From contig JYIP02000006.1 in NCBI GenBank assembly GCA_001051155.2, positions 248,001 to 312,000 of the forward strand: 64,000 bases of DNA. Direction: 5' to 3'. The notes below the pieces were generated by a model. That model saw only the letters and a program-made list of their open reading frames with translations, had not been told where the DNA came from and ran no database searches. The stretch's first letter is position 1; every line of letters begins with the position of its first letter. The stretch comes from Chrysoporthe austroafricana. Lineage: Eukaryota; Ascomycota; Sordariomycetes; Diaporthales; Cryphonectriaceae. The position numbers and the translations under genes are program-made. Shown piece by piece: positions 37,838-47,824 of the stretch.

Positions 37838-38385
37838 TTAGGAAAACTGCCCGGATCCAGAACAAGAACTAGCCTTACCCAAAAAACCAAACCAGTCCAC
37901 TACAGAATTACCTATACTTACGGAATTCCAGTCAAAACTACTAAAAGAAGGATCCGCAACCGCAACTGCAAACTCTTCGGAAATTACTGCCTGTATTTCG
38001 ATAGCCATACGACTACGCTCTTCTTCTTCCAGATTTTGATTTACTAACTTTATCCCTTTTTCCTGGAAGAAGCGGCGCTATTTCTTTAGCCGTGCAAGAC
38101 GAGCCAAGGATTCGGTTATGCGGGATTGAAGCTCGAGAAGCCGCCCTTCCTTCTTAACTTCACAACTATCAATCCGGGACAATTTATTGGTAACTCGTAA
38201 TACTATAACAGGATTAGGAAGAAGAATAAGAAGAGCAAGAAGAAGGAAAAGAGGAGCTTACAAGACAATAACGGAACCCGTCCAGTATCGCAAGAACGCT
38301 CCCGTTTCGTACAATTAGAACAACTCTTAACCCCATTCACCATACGATACGACAAGCCCTCTTCAAGACAAAGCGAACAAGGCAT
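37838..38385 (-). pseudogene. Antisense accessory ORF of element B: CxxC finger plus coiled coil
   Basis: On the strand opposite to pol, between the chromodomain and the 3' LTR. The N-terminus reads 'MPCSLCLEEGLSYRMVNGVK' and 'SCSNCTKRERSCDTGR', a double CxxC arrangement with a further Cys six residues on. After a frame change near 38270 the other frame reads 'RLLELQSRITESLARLARLK' and 'FFQEKGIKLVNQNLEEEERS', a charged amphipathic helix. The tail is 'SFSSFDWNSVSIGNSVVDWF' then 'GLGKASS'-like text, ending in TAA at 37838. Element C has the same gene. I recall similar 'hypothetical proteins' from many Pezizomycotina genomes, but cannot verify that here. Function unknown. Confidence 0.72.
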
Positions 38386-38581
38386 GATTTCGTACCTTCG
38401 AGACTCGATAAACGAAAATCGCTCAAGGCGGGCAAGACTCTTGGAAGAAAAAGTAGACGAGGAACCACAAGACTTGCCGACTCTGTAAGATATCTCAATA
38501 AGGAAAATGCGATAAGAAACCTGCCGAATAAGGATACTTACAAAGCATTATTAGGGACAATAACCGATAGAAGAAGAATGA

Positions 38582-38997
38582 TATTATGAACCAATATACA
38601 GAAAGACAAACCCTAACCTAGGGCCAAATCAAGAGAATAAAGATATATACCCTGCAAAGATTACGTAAGCCAGGGTTAGGGTTATTAGAGCTCAACCGGG
38701 CTTACCGGGGCTCGATAAGCAGCTATAAGCCCCGATAAGCAGCGATAAGCCAAGGACTAAAAAAAATATGGATATATAAGGCTGGAAGAACTATCGGCTA
38801 GATAATTAGATAGGACTTTCAGTCGTCAATCTAAGTATCAATTGGACCCTATTATTGATAGCTATATTGGCTTATGAACTTTGCGATACTCAGTGAATTC
38901 GTTCTGAAGCTCAAGACAGTATTTGGCATCGCTCTTGTTAGCATAAAACCCCTTGTCCTTACAGCCTATCTAAGGATCTGCTGCAGCGTTTATAACA
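38582..38997 (+). repeat. 3' LTR of element B (416 bp)
   Basis: Starts TATTATGAACC (from TGTTATGAACC) and ends GCAGCGTTTATAACA. It contains CAGGGTTAGGGTTATT at 38671-38686 and a TATATAAGG box near 38773. This is the reference for the anomalous 5' LTR segment. Confidence 0.95.
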
Positions 38998-39002
38998 CAA
39001 TT

Positions 39003-40507
39003 CTTTTGCTAATAATAAGCTATTTCTTCTGATAATTCTTTATCGGGAACTGGAATTAATAAGTTATCCGGCTACTTATCGGGATATACTAATTTTTCGA
39101 CAATATTGCTAGGTATTAGTAATCCTGATTGTATAATGCCGATTTCTTTTTCTATTATGCTATTTTATTATCGTTCTAGATAATAATTTAAGGGGTATTT
39201 CCCTAAATCTTCTTCGCTTTGCAAAAGCTTTTCGCTAGAATAATCGGAATTGCTATCCTGGATAATAATATCGTAAAATAAGCTTTTCTTGCTTATAACG
39301 AGTTATTATTTTCCTTAAAGCTTGCATAGAAACTATCCTAAACTTTCTTTTTCTGAGAAATGCAATATGCAATAATTGTAATAGCAGGCTATTTAGCTAA
39401 AATTGCTATAATCAGAATTTGCTATTTGCTTTAGTAAAATATTTTTATTTAGCTAATTGGGTTCCTGTTACTAAGCGATATTAAGCTATTTCTCTAGGAC
39501 TAGCTTTTATTCTCGCTTTTTTCGTTCTTATCGACAATTGCGGGCAATATAATTTTTCTTACCGCAATTATAACAAATAATCCCTTTTCATTATTTATAT
39601 ATAAAAGTATTTAGTTCTATAGGCTTAGCATATATAATACCCGAATAGGCTATATTATTCTTGCTTTTATATTAGAACTTACGCTTTTTAATATTTAGCT
39701 AATATCGCAAAATAATACCGTAATTCTTCTATTATTATTATCGTTATTCATATAATCTATTATCAATTCGGATTGCTTTATTAATAAATTCGCTAAGTTT
39801 TTCAAGTTAGTCTTCCTTATAGAATTCATTTTTAACTTCTTCTTTAAATCTTGCATAATAAGTATTTATAAAAAGTTCGTTCTCGTAATCTAAATAAGCT
39901 ATAATTTGCCGGAACCTGGCCGTATAATCCGAAACCGAACCGGTTTATCGAAATGCTTCTAATTACCGTATTGCAATACGTTATTTATCCGGATTTCCAA
40001 AGGTTTTGACGAAAGCTGATTCGAAATTAGCATAGCGTTAGAAGATATATTTGGTATCTTCCGAGCGAAGTTTTTCACTATTATCCAAATAATTGCAGAA
40101 AGTTAGCTTCTATTATTGGAAAGCCGTTCTTTTAAAGCAATTTCTTGCGAAATCGATTTTATCGTAAGTAGTCCTGAACTAGGGTCTGTAATGCTTGAAA
40201 TAAGCCTTAAGTTATATCAAGAAAGCCTGAAAGTCTTTTCGAATGCTTTTGTAAAGGCCGGGTTTGTCGAACTTGAAAGTCTTTGCCTGTTAGAAAGCAT
40301 TGAGGCGGATAATCTCATTTTTGATTTCTTCAAATTATTAGTATAGAGCCATATTCTGTTACTGGAATTGTTCGTTAGTAAGGACGGTTAGTACCTCTTC
40401 CTGAAAGGCCTGGTTACTGGATAAAAACGGGATCTGGGGCGCTATCGTATCCTGGGTATTGCTTAAGGGGTATATACTAGACCGATTTCGAACAAGAATC
40501 GTCAAAA
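39003..40507 (-). pseudogene. gag of element C (and start of pol), cut by insertion of B
   Basis: On the minus strand, starting after the 5' LTR with the same TTTTGACGATTCTTGTTC leader as element B. Gag text matching B and D follows (for example the 'KTFGNPDK' and 'LYKMNSI' regions in shifted frames). A damaged zinc knuckle lies near 39530-39590. RIP stops and some frameshifts are present. Interrupted at 39002 by element B. Confidence 0.75.
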
Positions 40508-40920
40508 TGTTATAAACGCTATAATAGATCCTAAGATATATTGTAAAATTAAAGGGTTTATGCTAATAAGAGCGGTACCAAGTACGGGTCTTGAGCTTTA
40601 AGACAGGTTTACTTATATATTGCAATGTTCATAAGCCAATATGGTTATTAATGGTAGGGTCCAATTGATACTTAGATTGACGACTGAAGAACTATTTATC
40701 TATCCGGCTGGTAATTCTCCTAGCCTTATATATCTAGTCCTTTAGTCCCTGGCTTATAGTTGCTTACTGGAATTTGCTATTGCTTACTGAATCCCGGTAA
40801 GCTAGGCTAAGCCCTAATAACCCTAACCCTAGGTTACGTAATCTTTGCGGGGTATGCTTCCCTATTGTCTGGCCTGGGTTCTGTTTGGGGTTTCCTTCGT
40901 TTGCACGTTGGTTTATAACA
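40508..40920 (-). repeat. 5' LTR of element C (413 bp)
   Basis: In element orientation it begins TGTTATAAACCAACGTGCAA and ends ...GCGTTTATAACA. Telomere-type CCCTAACCCT stands at 40821-40830. It pairs with 26258-26670. Confidence 0.93.
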
Positions 40921-40925
40921 ATTAC

Positions 40926-41129
40926 GGTCCGAGCAGGAAAAATACGCAAGCATTTCGGAATAATAAGAGAAAACAGTAAGCCAGAAAGTATTGCTCTGAT
41001 CCGTTTTCTTATAAAAACGTTTTTCGACTTTGCAGGATATCCTGATTAAGAAGGAAACGAAAAAAGAAAGGGATTAATAAGGGCTTTACAGAAAATTATC
41101 AGAAATAATAATTAATAGGAAAGGGATAA
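40926..41129 (+). other. 3' untranslated end of element D, separated from it by element C
   Basis: Continues element D after the C insertion. It holds, on the minus strand, the N-terminal part of D's antisense ORF (text such as 'MLAYFSCSDRN' at the insertion side) and ends with the polypurine tract directly before the 3' LTR at 41130. Confidence 0.6.
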
Positions 41130-41570
41130 TATTATAACTTAATACGGGAATAGCTTGCTAGCATATTAAGAAAACGGGAAAAGGGATTAATAAATTAGCT
41201 TATAACTTTATTAAAGGGAATACTTATAAGAATTACGTAATCCAGAGTTAAGGGTTGGATTAATAGGATTGAAATCGGTCCCAATAATCTTATATAGACC
41301 GATAGTATTAATAGCGGTTCTATTAGTTTAGCATTAATAAGCTAAATATATAAAAATATAATATTTATTAGATAAATTGCTATAGCTTTTCAGTTGTAAA
41401 TCTAAATACTAATTGGCCTTTATTATTGGTAGCTATATTGGTATATAAATATTGCAAATGTCTGTTTAAAACTATATTTCCGGTATTTAAAGCTTTATTT
41501 AATACTATTCTTGCTAGCATAAACCTTTTAACTTTACAGTTATTTTAAAATTACTGCAGCGTTTATAACA
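41130..41570 (+). repeat. 3' LTR of element D (441 bp)
   Basis: Pairs without gaps with 12451-12891. It is clearly more RIP-mutated than the 5' copy. It ends exactly at GTTTATAACA before the target duplication TTAAA. Confidence 0.93.
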
Positions 41571-41575
41571 TTAAA

Positions 41576-42240
41576 GCTATAAATATTGGTTAGGGTTAAG
41601 ATAAGGCTAATATTAAAAATGCTAATAACCTGGATTTTTATTTTCTAATTTGCTTTAGCGCTCGAATTTTTCTTTCCGAGAATTTCTATATGCCTTAAAG
41701 CTTAGTTAATAATATTTCTAGCATTATTGAGAAGCTAGCTTGGAAGGAAAGCGTAAACTGGCAAGAAATAAATCTTTATATCGTTTTTATCTGTTTCGAT
41801 AAATAAATACTTTTCTTTTCTAGTTTTCGTAAAGAGGCTATTAATAGCTATAAATATTCAGGATTTTCTATTTATTAAAATAAAAATAGCCGTGCCTTAA
41901 TATTTATTTTCAAATCCAGCTAGCAATTCGTATATCGAAATATTAAATACAAACAAATCCAGTTTCTTCTTTTTATTTCGTATATTATTATAATTTATAA
42001 GTCGCAAAGCTCTATTATTAATTATATTATCTTAAATATTGCTAAGAAAGAATTCTAGCTTAGCTTAATATATATAGCTTTATTTCGGGTAAAATTTCTG
42101 GATAATATCCTTTTCGAATAGCTTTTCGGCTTCGAAATATTCCGGTACTCTTAAAGCAAAACAATAGCAGCAAAAATAGCAAACTGGATTTATCGTAACG
42201 TATAAATTATATAAGATAAAGAAAAGCGATAAATAGCAAA
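41576..42240 (+). pseudogene. Helitron RepHel protein, C-terminal half of the Pif1-like helicase
   Basis: Continues the helicase after the D insertion. 'NANNLDFYFLICFSARIFLS' at about 41621-41680 corresponds to the block before motif V (ICxGARVMLTENLW). 'IIIIYKSQSSIIN' near 41993-42026 corresponds to HKSQG (motif V), and 'LIYIALFRVKFLDNILFE' near 42067-42115 to LSYVAISRVKTL..LFE (motif VI). 'FGFEIFRY' then matches the common end. That two helicase halves 29 kb apart complete each other proves that D interrupted the Helitron. Confidence 0.83.
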
Positions 42241-42960
42241 TATTAATAATAAATACTAATAATAAATTCTATTTTTTCTAGCTAGCTTATATTAATAGCC
42301 GTAAATTAAGTTTATATATTTCTGTTAAAGATTTTAATTAATATTTTCTTTAGCAAGTTTTTCTAAATCGATAAGCTTTTCAGACTAGTAAGCCTTCCAA
42401 ACCGATAAGCTTTCTATTTATATACTTAGCGCAAAAGAATTTTCTATTTAAGCATTATTTGCGAATAAATGCTAGAAGTTAAGCCGCTTAAAAAAAAACC
42501 TTTATTAAATAGCTTATTTCTATACCGGCTAAGCTAGCAAGCTTTCTAAGCCGATAAGCCTTTTAGACCGATAAACCTTCTAGACCGATAAGCCTTTTAA
42601 ACCGATAAGCCTTTTAAACCGATAAGCCTTTTAGACCGATAAGCTTTCCAGATTAGCAAGCCTTCCAAACCGATAAGCCTTTTATCTATATGCTCGGTAT
42701 AAAAAAATCCTCTATCTAAATATTATTTATAAATAAATATTAGAAGTTAAGCCGCTTAAAAAAGAGCTTTTATTATATAGCTTATTTCTATACCGGCTAG
42801 GCTAGCAAGCTTTCCAAGCCGACAAACCTTCCAGGCTAGCAAGCTATTTATTTATATACTTAACGCAAAAGAATTTTCTGTCTAAGCATTATTTATAAAT
42901 AAATGCTAAAGGTTAAGCCGTTTAAAAAAAAGCCTCTACCGGCCAGACTGGCTATCTTTC
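42241..42960 (+). repeat. Nested tandem repeats near the Helitron 3' end
   Basis: Two levels of repetition. A 17-bp unit of the type AGACCGATAAGCCTTTT recurs about eight times at roughly 42548-42680. A larger unit of about 230-260 bp recurs about three times, starting near 42410, 42660 and 42840. The larger unit joins the 17-mers to a segment with GCGCAAAAGAATTTTCT, TTAAGCCGCTTAAAAAA and ATAGCTTATTTCTATACCGG. RIP damage fades to the right. Confidence 0.8.
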
Positions 42961-43241
42961 CATGCTAGCTAGCCTTCCAGCCCAGCCAGCCTTCCAGCCC
43001 AGCCAGCCCTCTAGCTTCCATGCCGGCCAGACCAGAGGCGTATATAGCGAGAGAACCAGAATAGCGCCTGCGAACGCGGGCCGGCGAAAACCGCGGGACG
43101 CCATAGGCAGCGCGTGGTTTCGGCCCGCGTTCTATAGCAGGCCAGGCGCCATTCGGTTCTTGAGCTTGAGCTCGAAATCCGAGCGCTAAAAGCGATATAG
43201 CCGTCACGCCTGGCAATCTGAGCTCTCGAAGCTTTGCCTAG
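42961..43241 (+). other. GC-rich right end of the Helitron with terminal hairpin and CTAG
   Basis: An abrupt change from AT-rich to GC-rich at about 42955. It starts with a CCAGCCCAGCCAGCCTT-type direct repeat (about 42975-43010). The end shows GGCAA (43212-43216) pairing with TTGCC (43234-43238) and AGCT pairing within, followed by CTAG (43238-43241). CGAAGCTTTGC here is the reverse complement of GCAAAGCTTCG at the left end (6795-6805). Short open frames on both strands are considered chance frames of GC-rich DNA. Confidence 0.6.
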
Positions 43242-43451
43242 GGCTGGCAACCTTGCGTTGGCTGTAGGAATATTAAATAAGCGGGATTGAACACTTTCCC
43301 ATTTTGATATTAGCGGCTGCGGGGTCAGCTGTTGCCCAGTCAGCGCGGCGCCCTTTCACAACTTCTCAGGAGATCTGCCTCGAAATATCACGCAAGTTGA
43401 ACTTCCTTCTCATCACTTCTCTCCCCCTTGTCTTCATCATCTACTCATAAC

Positions 43452-45607
43452 ATGTCTATCCCCGAGGGGCTAGATACGACCAGCGCTCCATCAACAGCGC
43501 CTCCAGCTTATTCAGAAAGCAACCAAGGCTATGACCACAAGAATGCGGTCATCGTGGCATCAGGAATGCGCGCAAGGGATGAGGTGCGGCTGCGCTTCGA
43601 CTCCTCGTGTACGAACTAATTGATTCACTCTCCTATAGCAAGAAATGCAGCAACTCCTCCAGAATGTCCAGCTCCACTATAATATCTATAACACGGACCT
43701 CGAGCCGCCAGAACACGACACAGAGCTCTATTGCACGTGTCCGTCATGCGAATACAGGAGGCGGAAAGTGGCCCGCTACTATGTCCAGGACATCTGGTCA
43801 AGAGCTGTCATGTATCCTGGTGAGAAAGCGTATAACGATAACAAGCAAATGTTGGGCTTGAGCAACCCCTATCGTTTTGGCGTGGTTTCTCCGTATGGTT
43901 CTGTCAGCCGTTATAACGGTTTATCTGGCTGCAGTGGGGTGAGGCCGGTTCCGAAATATCATATGCAGGCGATACAACAGACCCTCAACCTCAATGATTC
44001 GCTGAACCGGCAGACGCAGAGTAATGTCGATGGAAGAGAGCCAGCACAGAGTATATGGGCTGACGAGTGTTTGAGGAGTGGTGCGACCGAAAGCCTACCT
44101 GCGGGCGATACAACGCAACAAACGGGAGCGCAGTCTGCTCTTGGCCATATATCGAAACTAAATCGAGCAAAAAAGTTCCTTCACATCAAGACTGCTGAGC
44201 AGAAAGCGGCTGAGAAGGCACAGCTTTTGAAAGATTCAATTCTCGCCGAAGAGCTAGGTCGCTGGCCCGATGAGATTTCGAGACAGATCGCGATTGCGTA
44301 TCAGGACAAGATGGGCATGGCGGGGAAGGTTGCAGAGCTTCGTGCTCGTCGGCCCATCCAGTATCTGCATCTGCTCAGAGCTGGATACTTCGAGCCGATT
44401 CCGGTGGCATGGGGAGGTAAAGCGTCGAATCCTCTGAAGTTCACCATAGATGCTGCGGCAGGTTCGTCTTTGATTTCGTTCTCTCTTGCGCCTCACCCAT
44501 TAGCTGGCTTGCATTTCTAAGAAAGCATTGACTAAATCCCGTTCATGTTGTAGGGTGGAGAGGCATTACCCCTGCCTGGCGCGGCTACGAGGATACTGCA
44601 GAAGAGCGGTTGTACTGGGTCATGAATCACCGTGAGGGGACTGGAGGCTCAAGGATGAAACCCGATTTCATCTCGACGATGAATATGGCCCAAGCCCGGA
44701 TGGCATTGGCAGTCGAGCCACCACCGGTTTACTTTTCCGAAACGGACGTATGCCACATACAACACATGTCTAGTAGCTATTCAAGACAAGTCATGCCGCC
44801 ACCGTTTCGAGCATTCGATCGTCCGGAAACAGCGGACGATGATACTATGATTCTGCTCGATGTCTCTGGGTCGATGGACTTTGACCCAGTGAAACCGGTG
44901 TATGATCACTACACTATTACGAAATACACAACAACGACTCAACCAAAAAACAAAGGTCATTCTTGCTCCATAAATCATTAAAGCAGGCTCGGCTAACTTC
45001 ATGGCCAGATGTCGCCAAAGCCATCATCCGCCGCTTCACCGACGCCATGTCCAACCACTCCAACAACTACTGCGGTTACGACCTAGTCACCTTCGCCACC
45101 AACGCCAGGTACATCGGCACCATCAACCACCTCAACTTCGAAACCACGTGGCGAGATATCCACGTCGGTGGTGGGACTCGGGTTATGAGCGGCTGGCAAC
45201 TCGTCAAAAACCTGCACTTCCAAAAGCACTCCAAATCCGCCACGCACCATCCCGTTTACGGTTGGCAAGCCGGGCCGGAGACGCGTATGCTGCGGCTGCT
45301 ACTGCTGCTCGACGGTGAGGCCTCAGATATGGATGAGTTCGAACTGGATCTGCTGGGGCTGTCCTGGGCTCACGTAACGATCTTCTTGATCGGAGTGGAC
45401 GGGTGTCCGCATCATCATCGACATGCGAATGAGTTACAGCGGATTAGTGATTTAAATCACCACGTCTCATTTGTAGATACACAGGGGAATTGTCCTGAGA
45501 GGTTTGTAACGCATGAATTGCTAAAAAGGCATTTGGGATATAATATTTCGCTGCGGGAGTTCGAAGGATTAGAGGAACTACCAGCTTATACGGAGGAGCC
45601 GATTTAA
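43452..45607 (+). CDS. von Willebrand factor type A domain protein, fungal family of unknown function
   Basis: Proposed exons: 43452-43583, 43639-44461, 44554-44955, 45009-45607. The joined frame is exactly 652 codons (651 residues). Introns 2 and 3 have good GT...CTAA(C)...AG signals. Intron 1 uses a weak GTGCGG donor and is the least certain part. The N-terminus is Pro/Ser-rich. A Cys pair block 'YCTCPSCEYRRRK' lies near residues 72-84. The middle is Ala/Lys/Glu-rich and probably helical. A vWA fold starts near residue 415 with the metal-binding MIDAS motif D-x-S-x-S ('ILLDVSGSMD', about 421-425), and continues in exon 4 ('YDLVTFATNARYIG', then 'LLLLDGEASD'). No signal peptide or membrane segment is evident. 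vWA domains bind protein partners; the partner is unknown. The start codon lies only 210 bp from the Helitron end. Confidence 0.85.
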
Positions 45608-46429
45608 AACCGCAATTTAAGCAGACGAGTTTAATGGTATGTCTTCATATTCAATCGATGATATAATCTCATGCCCTGTAAATTGCAATGGAATAAAAAT
45701 ACATAACTATTATACCTAAATTGAAGCAAATAGTTTTGCATTCGTAAGACATTCTTTTCTCTCTTTCTTCCCGGTTGCACTTTGGGAACCTTCGGAATAT
45801 TAAGTTAGAAGATAATTGCGGTTTTGATCACCGGCCCGGTTTCCAGTGCCTTAAGCATACGATAGCCGAACTGCTTAAACCGAATAAATCTTTGCTCGCT
45901 AAGAGGCAAGCAGAGAGTTCCCCCGAAACGATACGAGGCTTCAAGAAAGAGCTAATTGTAATTTTGTGCGCCGTCTCAAAAATGACCAAAATGCCCTCCC
46001 GCACCGATATAGGAAAAGTGGTGCCCCTATTTTCTAAGTAAATAGCCCTATTCTTATTAACCTAGTCTTCCGCGCAAGGAAGGGTAAGCTAGCCAAAGGC
46101 ATATTCTGAAAAATCATCTAAAGGTTTCTCTTTTTTAACTGCTACAAGTGGATACGAATGGAGAGAATGGCTAAGCCTGTATAACTAGGTTAAAAAAGAA
46201 AAGGAAGAAGTATAGTCAACTGTTTACAACCTATCAGCACATTTCAGTATGCGTATATGGTATAGCAACTGCTTGCTACCTACCTTCAGCATCTAACAAG
46301 GAAAAGTCACATTTCTTTAAACAATATAATTATAGCAGTCAGTTGAATATTAATCTCTGTAACAATAAACCAGGGTACGAAAAGAGCTTCAAGAAATTCC
46401 AGTTGCTATACAAGCTCCTACATATAGTC
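45608..46429. other. No gene recognised
   Basis: An 88-codon plus-strand frame at 45775-46041 has no recognisable domain and no partner exons. GC is low to moderate. The first ~150 bp are probably the 3' UTR of the vWA gene. Confidence 0.4.
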
Positions 46430-47150
46430 TATATAAAGCTAGTAGCTTTATAGAGAGCTCCTAGCTTCGAGTCATCCTTGCCTAGGAGGACCGTAGTGTT
46501 ATCATATTCTGCAACCTGCATGATCTCCAGAACGAGGGCCTTGTCAAACCTCCGAATCGATCCAAGCCTGTACATGACGGGTAAGACAGTACACACAGAA
46601 AATTCGGTGTCGATGCATCTTGCATAGTTATCTCGGTATCATAGTCGACACTAGTCATCGCGGCCATCAGTAAGGATAGCTCAAGGGCATATCAAGATAC
46701 TCGCCTCTCAGGATAATTCCCACATGCCTGCTCCTTCGCACCATAGCCCTAGCCAAACACAGCAGCTATCTCTCACCGCCAGACCAAGCGCCCCGGTCTA
46801 TTTCTCCGTTGAGCCCCCCTGCGGCCTCAATGCGCTTCCAGAGACCGAGCTTCCTCAATGCTTTGATAATCGCGTCATCCGAAGCTGTGTGTATGGATCT
46901 AGATTCAGGCGCACTCGGCTAGGGACTAGGAACGGTTGCCGAGGATCAACATCGATTCGTTGGCGTAACTCGGGGGGATCGACCGCAGAAATCGGTAGCC
47001 CGTCCATCGCGACTATTCTTCTCTGCAGAGAAGTCATTCGGAGCAGACTAAGGATCAAGGAGGTCTTGCCACTGCCCGACCGACCATAGATTGCTACCTT
47101 CTCCCCTGCATCGATAGAGGATAACGTTCCTCAACGCAGGAGAACCACCG
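46430..47150 (-). pseudogene. ABC transporter (ABCC/MRP-type) C-terminal nucleotide-binding domain relic
   Basis: Reading the minus strand from about 47130: 'NVILSIDAGEKVAIYGRSG' then 'SGKTSLILSLLR' is Walker A. 'PPELRQRID' and 'PFLVPSRVRLNLDPY' form the Q-loop region typical of fungal ABCC NBD2. After a frameshift near 46865 the next frame reads 'DDAIIKALRKLGLW', 'RGAWSGGER' (signature motif) and 'LCLARAMVRRS'. Walker B (ILxLDE) is missing, replaced by unrelated residues. After another frame change 'AMTSVDYDTEITMQDA' and 'RRFDKALVLEI'-type text follow. At least three frame breaks or stops are present. Only this ~230-residue end of a normally ~1400-residue transporter is left. Confidence 0.82.
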
Positions 47151-47824
47151 GGTCTGCCCCAATTAGTGTTCAGTTATTTTGCCCTCTCAGGCGGTGTACG
47201 TCGACGGAGCCACTTATTTGTGTGATGCCACCACGTTCGTCATCTATCACATTAGTAAGTGAGTTACTCAGCTGACGGATATCAATTACTTCCAAGTCTG
47301 AGTTCGGCCCATGTTATCCAGATGCAAACGTTGGTCATAATAGAGTGGATCTCTGCTGATCTGCTCATGCGGGTCCTGGCTATAGTGCGAGAGCAACGCA
47401 TCCATGTCCGAAATGCAGATTCCTTGAGCAGCAGCGGTGGCACTATTTTTGAGATTTGCTCTGCGCACCCAGCGCGTTCAAAGCTAACGATTAATTATCA
47501 CGTTGGCAAGGGTACATCGATTATGGAGTTACGCTGTCAACGAGGCGCTTACGTCAGCACTTAGGCAACATTTCCTCAAGTATATATTAAATAGTAGAGT
47601 CTGTAGGAGCCGTGAATTCCCTCTTCATTGCTTGTCTACCTAAGCGCCCTTCATCCAAAATCTTGCCGAGTGCTCATTAGCGATACCTTGGAATGCATAC
47701 CATCTAGCTTTTAGGCCTTTCACTCTGCCTCCATATTCTCTTGTCTAATCTTCTATATACCTATACCGACTATTTTGGCCTCCTACTTCCGCAGAGTACA
47801 ATCCAGCAAAGCCACTTCTATATC
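47151..47824. other. No gene recognised; promoter side of the ankyrin gene
   Basis: Frames at 47259-47564 (+) and 47286-47468 (-) overlap and neither shows a domain. Decayed transmembrane-domain sequence of the neighbouring ABC relic would be expected here, but I cannot recognise it. The last 100 bp before 47825 are probably 5' UTR. Confidence 0.35.

Larger units (their letters stand above)
31663..38997 (+). mobile_element. Ty3/gypsy chromovirus 'B', 7335 bp, youngest of the nest
   Basis: Two 416-bp LTRs (31663-32078 and 38582-38997) with the perfect target duplication CAATT at 31658-31662 and 38998-39002. It sits between gag and protease of element C. It is the least RIP-mutated copy, with the longest open stretches (98 codons over RT, 169 codons over integrase-chromodomain), but still contains many stops and is inactive. 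A polypurine-like stretch (GATAGAAGAAGAATGAT, about 38565-38581) precedes the 3' LTR. Its 5' LTR contains a segment that is the plain complement of the 3' LTR (see separate entry). Confidence 0.95.
26258..40920 (-). mobile_element. Ty3/gypsy chromovirus 'C', about 7.3 kb, reverse orientation, interrupted by element B
   Basis: Two 413-bp LTRs (40508-40920 is the 5' LTR, 26258-26670 the 3' LTR, minus strand), with the perfect target duplication ATTAC at 26253-26257 and 40921-40925. The total span is 14663 bp. Removing B and its TSD copy leaves 7323 bp, the same size as B. The polypurine tract next to the 3' LTR (minus strand, GATAGAAAGGGGATAA, about 26673-26688) is well kept. RIP damage is intermediate between D/E and B. 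The RT box is YFNN at 29663-29674. Confidence 0.94.
12451..41570 (+). mobile_element. Ty3/gypsy chromovirus 'D', about 7.0 kb, itself interrupted by elements E and C
   Basis: Two 441-bp LTRs (12451-12891 and 41130-41570) start TATTATAACT (from TGTTATAACT) and end ...GTTTATAACA. The 5-bp target duplication TTAAA flanks them exactly (12446-12450 and 41571-41575). Without the two nested insertions the element is about 6994 bp. Order on the plus strand: LTR, gag, protease, [E inserted], RT, RNase H, integrase, chromodomain, [C inserted], polypurine tract (AGGAAAGGGATAA, about 41117-41129), LTR. It is heavily RIP-mutated and has lost roughly 290 bp of RT including the catalytic box. Confidence 0.93.
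6792..43241 (+). mobile_element. RepHel Helitron, about 7.3 kb, split by a nested LTR-element block at 12451-41570
   Basis: The left end starts TCAGCAAAGCTTCG at 6792. The same end recurs at 63461 with unrelated flanking DNA, which defines the 5' boundary. The right end is inferred at 43241 (...CGAAGCTTTGCCTAG). It has the Helitron-type CTAG terminus, a small GGCAA/TTGCC hairpin just before it, and an 11-bp inverted match (GCAAAGCTTCG) to the left end. Between them, on the plus strand, lie decayed Rep and Pif1-helicase blocks. Removing the nested block and its TSD copy (12451-41575) leaves about 7325 bp. Most of the element is RIP-degraded, but its first ~250 and last ~280 bases remain GC-rich. 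The 5' boundary is well supported. The 3' boundary rests on motif agreement only and could shift. Confidence 0.82.

Noticed and set aside
31661..38999. Treating the C and B LTRs as one family with C as a rearranged single element
   Set aside because: B and C have different LTR lengths (416 and 413 bp), different LTR starts, opposite orientation and separate perfect TSDs, so they are two independent insertions.
42965..43250. Two overlapping ~80-codon frames in the GC-rich Helitron end
   Set aside because: Repeat-derived Ala/Arg/Gly-rich frames on the same strand, no start context, no domain.
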